Assembly (NCBI RefSeq): GCF_027579695.1
Contig: NC_083587.1
Span: 54,133,521 to 54,197,520 of the forward strand
DNA: 64,000 nt
Origin: Neoarius graeffei
Lineage: Eukaryota; Chordata; Actinopteri; Siluriformes; Ariidae
Direction of reading: 5' to 3'
Below, one piece after another: positions 55,601 to 64,000 of the stretch. A model generated the notes under the pieces. That model saw only the letters and a program-made list of their open reading frames with translations, was not told the DNA's origin and ran no database searches. The translations under genes and the position numbers were made by a program. How positions within the stretch are numbered: position 1 is the first letter of the stretch; every line of letters starts with the position of its first letter.

Positions 55601-58600
55601 AAGGACATCAACAATCACATGGAGAATGTGAGCATGTTGTTAACAATGGGCAGCCACAGATATCTGCATCGCCCATCCAGATTGAGGACCTGACCAAAGA
55701 TAATCATGCCAAGGCTGCATCATCCACATCTTGACCCCATGCAAGTATCACAGAGACTGTCAGGGAGACAGTCACCACAGAGACAGTCATGGAGACACTC
55801 ACAAAGACCTCACCAAAGTCCCAATCTCAGTCTCGCTCTTCTGACTTTGTTGTACCATCTCTGTCTCCCCCCTGCATGGATTTCCCTAAAAGTATGCAGA
55901 GATTGCTGCCAATGGCTGCACTCTCTTTTTCTAGCCCAAATCATTCGCGACAAGCAATGTACCCAGTTCATCGAAAATCAACCAACAGACTGAACTGTGT
56001 TCGCCCAGGACTTTCAGCTGGCTACCAATCTTTTTCACCATCTAAAAAATACATGACATCTCCAATCCTTCCTCCTCCCAACCTCATGGAATATACAGAG
56101 AGTCTTGTATGATGTGCTGTGGGTCCCTGCATTGGGTGTAGTTTTGAAAACAAGCTGGGACCCAGTATGCCTATGCCATTCTCTATTCCTGTGTTGATAA
56201 GAAATAGAAAACATAGAGCATATTTAACCCAGAGGGTAAACCAGTCTAGTCTCCTTCCTGTTTCAAAACAACATCAGAGTGCCCAAGTGGATATTACTTC
56301 TAGACTTTCTGTAAAGCTAGCTCTTCTGAACGTTAGATCACTTTCAAACAAGTCATTTTTAATTAATGATCTTATTTGCAAACACAATCTTGATTTTTTG
56401 CTTCTAACTGAAACATGGCTGGCTCAAGCAAAGAGTGCTACCACCCTTATTGAAGCAGCTCCCCCAAATTTTAATTTCATGAGTGCTACCCGACATGGGA
56501 AAGGTGGAGGGATCGCAAATATATTCAAAGCCTCTTTTCAATGTAAACAGTCCTCACTTGGTGATTTTACATCCTTTGAACATTTATGTGCACTTGTTAC
56601 ATGCTCTCCTAACATATTGTTATTAACTATTTACAGGCCTCCGAGACATTCAGCCAAAGTTTTTCTGGAAGAGTTTGGTGAACTGTTGCCAGTCATTTGC
56701 TTAGAGTTTGACTGTCTTATTATATCTGGGGATTTTAACTTGCATGTTGATAAGCCTGAAAACACTTATGCCAGAGAACTACTTGCACTTATTGACAACT
56801 TCAACCTAGTACAACATGTACAGGGGCCGACCCACTCTCGTGGTCATACCCTTGACCTCGTTATCGCAAAGGGTCTTACTGTTTCTACTAATGTTGTTGA
56901 CCTGGCCTTATCTGATCATTTCTGTGTTTTCTCTGATGTTTCTATGTCCCCTCACATTCAGAACAGTTCAATGACTATGGGTAGGAGAGTCATAAATGAC
57001 AACACGTGTTCTCTTTGAGCAAGCTCTCTCACGGATCTCAACTAAAATGTAGACGACTTACTGGAAATTTTTAATTTAAATATGACCCAAATTATGGATG
57101 ATGTTGCTCCATTCAAAATCAAAAGAGTCAAATGATAAGCAGAAAGCACCATGGAAGCAATACCCAGCTGTTAAATTGCTAAAGAGAGAATGTAGGAAGA
57201 CTGAAAGAAAATGGCGCAAATCTAAACTTCACATCCATTATCAAATCCATAAAGAGATGCTTTGTAAATATAATTATGAAATTGGTAAAGCAAGACAGTC
57301 TTTCTTCTCCAACATCATCAACAGGAATATAAACAATGCCCATGTGCTATTTTCAACAGTAGAGAAGCTAACTAATCCCCCACCACAATTAGCACCTGAA
57401 CTTCTCTCAGTTAATAAATGCAATGAGTTTGCATCCTTCTTCAAAGGTAAAATTGATAAAATACGGCAGAATATTGCTCATAATATATCTCAGTTGCAAA
57501 TAACTGAAAAGATGCAATCACCAGTGACACAGACAGACAATTTCAACACAATGTTAGAATTTTGTTTGATTGATCACGAGACTCTTGAAAAAACTGTATA
57601 AAATCTCAGTTCCTCAACATCTGAATTGGACATTCTGCCCACCAACTTTTTTAAGTCTGTTCTTCACCTCATAATTACAGATGTGCTTCAGATCATAAAT
57701 ACATCTCTAGAGACTGGCATTGTTCCTGTGTCCCTGAAAAAAGCCGTTGTAAAGCCCCTACTTAAAAAGAATAATCTGGATGCTTCAGTATTGAACAATT
57801 ACAGGCCAATATCAAATCTACCATTCATCGGGAAAATCCTTGAAAAAATTGTCTTCAAACAATTAACTGCCTTCTTGATATCAAACAGCTGTTTTGATAA
57901 CTTTCAGTCAGGATTTCGTGCCAATCATAGCACTGAAACAGCGCTGATTAAAGTTTATAAATGACATACATCTTAATACTGATGCAGGCAAAACATCGGT
58001 CCTGGTGTTACTGGACCTCAGTGCAGCTTTTGATACTGTTGATCACAACATACTGCTATATCGACTTGAACACTGGGTTGGGTTGACTGGTAAAGTTATC
58101 AATTGGTTAAAATCATACTTCAAAGATAGAAGCTTCTTTGTTACCATGGGAAATTGTACCTCAACATCAATGTCCTTGACCTGTGGTGTCCCCCAGGGGT
58201 CGATCCTTGGAACATTACTATTCAACCTTTATATGCTCCCACTTGGACAAATTATCAAGAACAACTCAATTTTGTATCACTGCTATGCAGATGACACCCA
58301 AATTTATTTTGCTCTATCACCTAATGATTATGCCCCCCTTGAATGTCTCTACCAGTGTACCGACCAAATCAACAACTGGATGTCAAAAAATTTTCTTCAG
58401 CTGAACACAGATAAAACAGAAGTAATTCTATTTGGGAAAAAAGATGAAAGACTCAGGATTACCACTATTCTTGACACAAAGGGGATTAAAACAAAATATA
58501 AAATATATGGTTAAAAATCTTGGTGTTTTCATTGACAGCGAGCTAAACTTTGACAGTCACATGAAAGCAATCACTAAATCGGCATTTTATCACCTAAAAA

Positions 58601-61600
58601 ACATTTCCAAACTAAAAGGACTTATGACAAAAAACGATCTGGAAAAACTTATACATGCCTTCATCTCTAGTAGGGTTGATTACTGCAATAGCCTTTTCAC
58701 AGGCCTGCCAAAAAAGACCATCAAACGACTTCAGCTGATTCAAAATGCAGCGGCTAGGGTTCTCACACGAACAAAAAGAACAGAGCACATTACTCCAATT
58801 CTAAGGTCCCTTCACTGGCTTCCAGTAAGCTACAGAATTGACTTTAAAGCATTGCTGCTGGTGTACAAATCTCTAAATGGTACAGGGCCCAATTACCTCT
58901 CTGATATGTTGCAGCGGCCTAACCCAATCAGATCTACCAGATCGCAGCAGAAAAATTTACTGGTAAAACCTGTTGTTAAAACAAAGTGTGGTGAAGCAGC
59001 TTTTAGCTACTATGCAGTACAGCTATGGAACCAACTGCCAGAGGACATAAAAAATGTTCCTGCTGTTGGCAGCTTCAAATCTAGATTAAAGACCAAGCTG
59101 TTCTCAGATGCTTTCTGCTAACTGATAAATATCATCATCTTTACATGTTTTAAACTTTCTTAACTTTTACAGTCTCTGCATGTTTTAAACTTTACTTAAC
59201 TTTTATTCTATTTTATTCTGCTGTTTTTTACTGAACTTTTACTTCCTTTTATTACTTTATTTCTACTATTGTTTAATTCTTATATTATTTTTTATTTTTC
59301 TCTCTTCTTCCCCCTTTATTTTATGTAATTTTATTTTCTATTGTTTACTGTTTTGCCTTTACCTCTGTAAAGCACATTGAACTGCCACTGTGTATGAAAT
59401 GCGCTATATAAATAAACTTGCCTTGCCTTGCCTTCTAGGCCATATTAAAACCATAAATAGTTTAGTTAATTTTAAGTCTGCAGTTAAATTTTATCTTTTT
59501 AATCAACTCGTACACCAGGAAAAGAACACTTTTATATATTTTTAGTTTTTGTTCTTTTTATTTATTTATTTATTTTTGTAGTAATGTGTCCATGTGATTC
59601 CTAGGACCACATTAGAAATAAGTGTTTTCAATTTCATGTGTTATCCTGGTTCTTAATGTCTTTCATATTATTATATGTTTTTCATTATTTACCGAATAAA
59701 TCAAATCCCTGGCAATAGATTTGCTTTTATCTGATTGGTTGTTGCCAATTGCCTTAATTAGTTGCCCTATGTCTTACCTGGTTGCCCGTTGCCAGGAACA
59801 TTGCCCAAAAAGTTGCCCCATGTATGATCACCTTAAGAATTATTATCTAATTATTTAACTTTATTATAAAGATGTTATGCTAATCTTCTTTAACAACATA
59901 CTTACTTTTCTCAGCAATTTCCACCTGCCTGTTATAAATGGAACAAAATAATATTGTATTAAATCCATTATTTATTTATTATTATTTCATTATTCACTAC
60001 AAAGACATTCAAATTATATTATAATTTTTCTAAGCACAGCTGGATGAAAAGGTATTACGATTGATGATAGATGTGTAAAAACCATTGCAAAAAATTTCAC
60101 TTACTTCAGCCTCTGATGTTCCAGCAGAGCATCTGCAAAAACTTTAGAGTAGAGAAAGCAGAAAGGTAACATTTTAAAGATCAGCTTAGTTCAGGTAGTC
60201 TGGTTTTCTAATGTCACATCATAATTGAAATATCCAAGCTGATAGTCCACTGTGTGATCACACTTGACTGTTGGTGAACAAATTGTGTGTTTTTTTTTTT
60301 TTTGGTATTTGTATTCATTTGTCCAATAATAACTTAAGGATTTCTACTGATTTGTCTTCTAGCATCTTTATGCACTTGTCCTCATCTCATTATCTCTAGC
60401 CACTTTATCCTGTTCTACAGGGTCGCAGGCAAGCTGGAGCCTATCCCAGCTGACTACGGGTGAAAGGCGGGGTACACCCTGGACAAGTCGCCAGGTCATC
60501 ACAGGGCTGCACATAGACACAGACAACCATTCACACTCACATTCACACCTACGGTCAATTTAGAGTCACCAGTTAACCTAACCTGCATGTCTTTGGACTG
60601 TGGGGGAAACCGGAGCACCCGGAGGAAACCCACGTGGACACGGGGAGAACATGTAAACTCCACACAGAAAGGCCCTCACCGGCCACGGGGCTCGAACCCG
60701 GATCTTCTTGCTGTGAGGCGACAGCGTTAACCACTACACCACCGTGCCGCCCTGCACTTGTCCTATCGTGTATATTAGAAATTCAGTGTGCAGTTTTAAG
60801 GTTAAAAAAACAAACAAAAAAAAAACCTAAGTGATTTTTTTTAAAAACCTGGGTTAAAATTTTCAACCTACTTCATAATTTCCAACCAAAGTAAATTTTT
60901 GGATTATCTATGATACTTAAAAGGGAAATTTCCATCACTCCTTTTATCTCTTTCTTCCATCCACTTCCTCTCTGTCTACACCTACCTAGTATTTTCTCTT
61001 GTCTGTCTGTCTACCTATTCCTATCTACCTAATTAACATTTTTAAAAAACACCTATTTTCATACTCAACTGGGATTTGAACTCAAAACCTTCTGAGGCTT
61101 AACCCCAAGACCAACAAAAGGAGTACTATATGTTTTGAATTTACTAATGAGTCCAGTCTTATTACGTCATCAAGCAGTTCAAAATACAAAGTCTTCCCAA
61201 ATCCTAACCCTAGATAATAATAAGTCTCCCTAATACAAGTAGGAAATTATGAACTGGGTTAAAAATTCTTCTAACCTAGGTTGAAAACTTCCACCTGACC
61301 TACAGTTCTGACCCGTAATATACACATAGTATTCTGTGCGTTTGTCTTTTCTTGCTTTTTAATGCATTTGATGAGTTTAGTAATATAGCATTTCTATACC
61401 TTTGTTTCATAGCAACGATTGGACATCTACATGTTAAGGATGGCTCCACATGGACAGCCTAAACATCACCATGAGATGGTACCACATTGAAACCATAAGG
61501 ATGGATTTGGATGTTTTTCATTGGACTTGCTAAGAGTCCAAAGACTTGCAATTGCTAAGACCAGATTGCACTGTAGTCTCCATCACTGAACAATTACTAA

Positions 61601-63520
61601 CTTCAGTTCGATACAATAGACTTCAAGTTCAACTATAATCAATTCAGAAATGACGCCGATGCTCATTTTCATAAGTTGCTCATAAGATCCTAAGTTCCTA
61701 TGAACACATTTTAAACTTTATGACGATAAGAGAAATTTTATAACTACACTATCTGGTGTCACCCAGAAGAGGATGGGTTCTTTTTTGAGTCTGGTTCTTC
61801 TCAAGGTTTCTTCCTCATGTCATCTCAGGGGATTTTTCCTCACTACCATCACTTCTGGCTTCCTCATTTGGATAAATATACAGTACTGTGCAAAAGTCTT
61901 CAGAACATGTAAAGAAATGCTGTAGACCAAAAATGGCTTAAAAATAATGAAATGAAATGTTTCAACATTAAAAAAATACTATAAACAGCAGTAAGCCATA
62001 ATAAATGAAACAGTCAATATTTGGTGTGAGACGACACTTTGCTTTAAAAAAAAATGGTCTCGGGTACAGTGAGTGCAGTTTTATGTGGAAATGAGCTGTA
62101 GGTTTTACTGAGCATCTTGCAGAACCAGCCACGGTTCTTCTGGACACTTTGACTGTCACACTCGCTTCTTCATTTTGCACAAAAAACCAGTAGCCTTCAT
62201 TATGTTTTCTTTTTTTTTTCATCTGAAAAATGGTCTCTTATGTAATATGCTGCTCAGATACAAACTTTTTTCAGTAACATTTAATTTTGTGGGCGGCACG
62301 GTGGTGTAGTGGTTAGCGCTGTCGCCTCACAGCAAGAAGGTCCTGGGTTCGAGCCCCGGGGCCGGCGAGGGCCTTTCTGTGCGGAGTTTGCATGTTCTCC
62401 CCGTGTCCGCGTGGGTTTCCTCCGGGTGCTCCGGTTTCCCCCACAGTCCAAAGACATGCAGGTTAGGTTAACTGGTGACTCTAAATTGACCGTAGGTGTG
62501 AATGTGAGTGTGAATGGTTGTCTGTGTCTATGTGTCAGCCCTGTGATGACCTGGCGACTTGTCCAGGGTGTACCCCGCCTTTCGCCCGTAGTCAGCTGGG
62601 ATAGGCTCCAGCTTGCCTGCGACCCTGTAGAAGGATAAAGCGGCTAGAGATAATGTGATATGTGTGTGTGTGTGTGTGATTTAATTTTGTGCTGGAAAAC
62701 GAATGTTTGTAACTCTAAAATGTTTTTGTACTGACTCGATAAGGTAGAAGTCAGAAAATAGAAATCTATAACAAAGTTTGTATGAAAAAAATATGATGCC
62801 TAAGACTTTTGCACAGTACTGTGTAATTAAGTTTTATGTCTGGAATTTACATATTTCTATAAAGCTGCTTGTGACAAAGTCCTTCGGTTAAAAGCATCAT
62901 ACGAATAAAACTGAACCGAATTGAAACTGAATATGGGATTTCGGTGTGTGCTATGGTGTATATAGGATTTTCTAGAGATGTTATGAAATTTTCTGTGGTG
63001 GAAAACATAAAAAAGGACACGCCCATTAATATAAACCTGTGATTTGCCTTGCCAGAGATGTTGTTCTGACCAATCAGTTTCAAGAATTTAGCTATGCTGT
63101 GATATAACGCTGTATAAACACTTGAAAATGTATTAGAAGGCGCTATCTACAGTAGATTTAGATGAAATGGCACACAGAATCTAGATATTGTATATCTTGT
63201 ATACTCTGGTCACAATGAGTCTATGATGCTTAAATTATTTTAATATGTTTGAAAGGTATTGACAGTGAAAACTCTTTTTTCCTTTTCTAAAAGCATAATC
63301 TCCACCAGGATGACTCGTCTGTGTCAGATTGGATGTATAAGCATAAACGACTGTACCTTGTCCAGACAAATCCAAAAAGCGTTTGTGTGTTTCCTGCCCA
63401 TCGAACATCTCCAGAGTGTATTTCCCTTTGTTGTTTTCAGTAGGGTTTAAGATCTCGATCCAAATCTTCTGCATGCTGCTGCCAGGCTTGGTCTTCTCGT
63501 CTTGATCGATCCTCCTCTCT
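49360..63520 (-). CDS. myom3: Myomesin 3' end, five exons (probably myom3)
   Basis: Sarcomere M-band protein that cross-links myosin thick filaments through antiparallel dimers of its last Ig domain. Exons on the minus strand: 63520-63357 (164 nt), 60132-60105 (28 nt), 59928-59906 (23 nt), 51027-50972 (56 nt), 49626-49360 (267 nt including TAA). All junctions are GT-AG and the phases join without loss. Residues run from the end of an Ig domain (KIWIEILNPTENNKGKYTLE, then LDLSGQ) through the helical linker DALLEHQRLKQVEIAEKNRA to GLPDVVAIMEDKSLCLTCFA and the final I-set Ig domain. That domain has C in SLCLTC, W in MFWLKND, and DSGNY, although the second canonical cysteine is replaced by S or M in NYSMFV, as in other myomesin C-termini. 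The product ends SVYKHGEKPRADAVEL. The family call is firm. Paralogue 3 is suggested by the short tail and the EDK-LCLTC wording and is less sure. Upstream exons lie beyond 64000. The 8.9 kb third intron is mostly nested LINEs. Confidence 0.88.
49629..49662. repeat. (GT)n microsatellite next to the last myomesin splice acceptor
   Basis: About 17 GT units start three bases upstream of the last myomesin exon. On the minus strand the (CA)n run forms the sequence just before the AG, where a pyrimidine tract would normally be. Confidence 0.88.
49736..50939. mobile_element. Non-autonomous hAT element in the last myomesin intron
   Basis: Ends CAGAGGTGGACAAAGTA and TACTATCCAACTCTG-type are inverted; 8-bp flanks CTTAAATC (49728-49735) and TTTAAATC (50940-50947). 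1204 bp, so it makes up about 90% of the 1345-bp intron. Many ACTTAAGTA and TACTCAAGTA motifs lie near both ends. No frame. Confidence 0.85.
51122..51900. mobile_element. Harbinger-type MITE in a myomesin intron
   Basis: 779 bp, ends GGCCCAATCCCAATTCTA and (reversed) GGCCAAATCCCATTTCACCC, target duplication TTA at 51119-51121 and 51901-51903. Subterminal CCCTTCCCCT stretches are inverted between the two sides. A family distinct from copies A-D. Confidence 0.85.
51904..52640. other. Myomesin intron sequence with an old repeat relic
   Basis: AT-rich. From 52018 (CAACCCCAAATCAGAAAATG) it resembles the start of the same fish repeat family as 28150. No frame or second end was found. Confidence 0.35.
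53069..53438 (-). mobile_element. tRNA-derived SINE, copy 11, inside the older LINE
   Basis: Full-length minus-strand copy, target duplication ATTACCTCTTCT on both sides. It interrupts the LINE polymerase just before its YADD motif. Confidence 0.92.
54378..55734 (+). pseudogene. L2-type ORF1: coiled coil and SGNH esterase-like domain
   Basis: Part one (54378-54662) begins MPGGKKLRRSCRKCTELEQR with a CRKC motif and a heptad-like ELEQRISILESKIDAL coiled coil. A tRNA-derived SINE of another family splits the gene at about 54780-54951. Part two resumes LVLGESTVRHLKGHG and continues IKRIAVHVGANDVFREQ (the GxND block of SGNH hydrolases), SFISGPLPARG and NFIDNFNLFWNRREFF KPNSTELSRIG. These match the esterase-type ORF1 of CR1/L2 elements; the leading GES supplies the expected Ser block. 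The C-terminal 90 residues are Gln/Ser-rich. A frameshift near 54650 adds to the break. Confidence 0.75.
54780..54951 (-). mobile_element. tRNA-derived SINE of a second family
   Basis: On the minus strand it opens with GGTTGTGGCTCAGTCAACTA and has GGATTTGATTCCAACC, A- and B-box-like blocks. It ends CCTATCCAATAAAAAGCC followed by an A-rich tail. It is inserted in ORF1 of the L2 LINE. Confidence 0.65.
56300..59121 (+). pseudogene. L2-type ORF2: endonuclease and reverse transcriptase, broken
   Basis: Endonuclease (56119-57018): LALLNVRSLSNKSFLINDLI, LLLTETWLAQ (catalytic Glu), GKGGGIANIF, LIISGDFNLHVD, and LALSDHFCVFSD (catalytic Asp-His). A TGA and a shift follow near 57017. The reverse transcriptase pieces are 57098-57601, 57626-57964 and 58005-59121, with [67 protein letters not shown] and the C-terminus LHWLPVSYRIDFKALLLVYK. 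At least four stops or frameshifts separate the pieces, including a short gain around 58493. The copy is inactive but young, because it is very close to the copy at 23232. Confidence 0.85.
60382..60752 (-). mobile_element. tRNA-derived SINE, copy 12, in a myomesin intron
   Basis: Full-length minus-strand copy with target duplication TGCACTTGTCC on both sides. Confidence 0.93.
60760..61400. other. Myomesin intron, AT-rich
   Basis: A short tRNA-like stretch (GGGATTTGAACTCAAAACCTTC at 61070-61091) and two related stretches GGTTAAAATTTTCAACCTAC (60853) and GGTTGAAAACTTCCACCTGA (61280) were seen. No gene. Confidence 0.35.
61881..62823. mobile_element. Mariner/Tc-like MITE holding SINE copy 13
   Basis: Ends CAGTACTGTGCAAAAGTCTT and AAGACTTTTGCACAGTACTG, flanked by TA (61879-61880, 62824-62825). 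About 540 bp without the SINE. The minus-strand frame is not a recognisable transposase. Confidence 0.85.
62292..62679 (+). mobile_element. tRNA-derived SINE, copy 13, youngest looking
   Basis: Full length, plus strand, with a well-kept B box GGTTCGAGCCCC, target duplication TTTAATTTTGTG (12 bp) on both sides, and a tail turned into (TG)n at 62661-62677. Confidence 0.93.
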
Positions 63521-63754
63521 CTGTTACACACCGAAGAAAAACAAGACTTTACATTTTCATGTGTTTACGTATACATTGTTATATCACAGCAGAGCTGAAT
63601 TCTTGAAACTAATTCATGAGGATTTTCCATAAGAGCATATCTGGCAAGGCAAATCACAGGTTAATATTAATGTGTGTGTGTCCTGTTTTATGTCTTTATG
63701 TTTTCCACCACACAAAAGACTTCAGGACGTAGAGATGTACGTGTTTAGCATCTA

Positions 63755-64000
63755 TTGCCGCTTTTCCACTACCAACGCGTCTGAGCCGTGCCGTGCTGAG
63801 TCGGGCTGAGTCGAGCCGAGTGGGGCTGTTGGAGTTGCATTTCGACTACAACCGCGCTGAACCGTGCTGGCTGGAAGTGGGTGGACACATTGGGTGGAGT
63901 TAACGAAAGTGGGTGGACGTCAGGTGATGTCGTTTGGCGGCGCAAACAGTGACATCAGTGAGCTTTTAAGCGGTAGTCTCACAACCCGGAGAGTAAACAA
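63755..64000. repeat. GC-rich repeat at the window edge
   Basis: Begins CCGCTTTTCCACTACCAACG and continues with repeats of GAGCCGTGCCGTGCTGAG. It looks like the left end of a fish DNA transposon cut by the window. The superfamily is not determined. It would lie in the next myomesin intron. Confidence 0.45.

Larger units (their letters stand above)
54231..59436 (+). mobile_element. Near full-length L2-clade LINE, 5.2 kb
   Basis: Has a 5' UTR, ORF1 with coiled coil and esterase-like domain, ORF2 with endonuclease and reverse transcriptase, and a 3' tail of CTTGC repeats. It is inserted in the older LINE between GAAATGCTCT and CTAGGCCA, and the two host pieces join in frame. Confidence 0.85.
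52690..59560 (+). mobile_element. Older LINE, interrupted by a SINE and by an L2 LINE
   Basis: Pieces: 52690-53068, 53439-54230 and 59437-59560. The polymerase frames read [77 protein letters not shown] and WYSRLTKKFKQKLQVAQNRI VRFILN. Two stops and frameshifts are present. The clade is not certain. It lies sense to the plus strand, antisense to myomesin. Confidence 0.8.
61400..62930 (+). mobile_element. 3' end of a LINE-like repeat, split by a mariner-like MITE
   Basis: Before the MITE: TCTTCTCAAGGTTTCTTCCT to TTTTTCCTCACTACC. After it: ATTTCTATAAAGCTGCTTGTGACAAAG (in two parts) to TAAAAGCATCATACGAATAA. This is a familiar fish LINE 3' UTR. No coding frame is left. Confidence 0.55.

Noticed and set aside
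54997-55734. Stand-alone esterase gene
   Set aside because: The GxND-type domain is the ORF1 domain of the surrounding L2 LINE, followed in order by endonuclease and reverse transcriptase.
1-64000. Retroviral, LTR, Polinton or toxin-gene fossils
   Set aside because: No gag, protease, integrase, envelope, capsid or paired LTR signature was recognised; all polymerase frames are of the non-LTR LINE type.

Overview
This window is vertebrate, almost certainly teleost, nuclear DNA. Both host genes have canonical GT-AG introns. One is fabp10a, a liver basic fatty-acid-binding protein gene typical of fish, and at least 75% of the rest is recognisable fish-type transposable elements. The dominant SINE resembles the catfish/teleost tRNA-derived type, so a catfish-like (ostariophysan) source is my guess; the sequence alone does not prove it. 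No bacterial genes, CRISPR arrays, LTR elements, retroviruses or Polintons were recognised.

Host genes, both on the minus strand. (1) fabp10a, 11186 to 7922, is complete: four exons of 67, 173, 90 and 51 nt encode 126 residues, with a TATA box and a poly(A) signal in the expected places. (2) The 3' end of a myomesin gene (probably myom3) has five exons, 63520 to 49360. They encode the end of one Ig domain, the alpha-helical linker and the final Ig domain; the rest of the gene lies beyond 64000.

Region by region. 1-7660 is a nest of elements: an old Tc1-like relic carries a MITE, SINEs and a 4.7 kb pogo-like element. The pogo-like element itself holds a Tc1-like transposon with an uninterrupted 358-codon transposase, and a hAT sits against its right end. 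7700-11300 is fabp10a, whose intron 2 contains a Harbinger MITE inside a Tc1 MITE. 12290-12800 is a Harbinger-like relic with the start of a MADF protein. 13033-25056 is a 12 kb composite bounded by one pair of terminal inverted repeats and AT target duplications (ISL2EU-like), with a THAP exon at one end. Inside it lie an XPG/PIN-like nuclease gene with a Cys-rich finger, (TAA)n-tailed LINE ends, a SINE split by a 5.2 kb tnp2-type element, and an L2 LINE. 25370-27730 is a CR1/Rex1-like LINE with a hairpin 5' end. 28430-33440 is a tandem array of a 1.3 kb unit carrying tRNA-Ala(CGC) and tRNA-Thr(TGU)-like genes, with a diverged part at 37530-37690. 33450-37500 holds a LINE end split by a hAT, then a triplicated 384 bp repeat. 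38740-43820 has hAT, SINE and two inverted Harbinger MITEs plus a second Tc1 MITE. 44025-45403 is an ISL2EU-like element containing a 645 bp palindrome. 45400-48800 holds an L2 end and a diverged minisatellite split by a Tc1. 49200-63540 is the myomesin gene, whose introns hold a hAT, a Harbinger MITE, a LINE-in-LINE nest and a mariner-like MITE.

The main value of the window is its internal evidence. Many insertions keep exact target duplications, and two have an uninterrupted paralogous copy in the same window that serves as an empty site.
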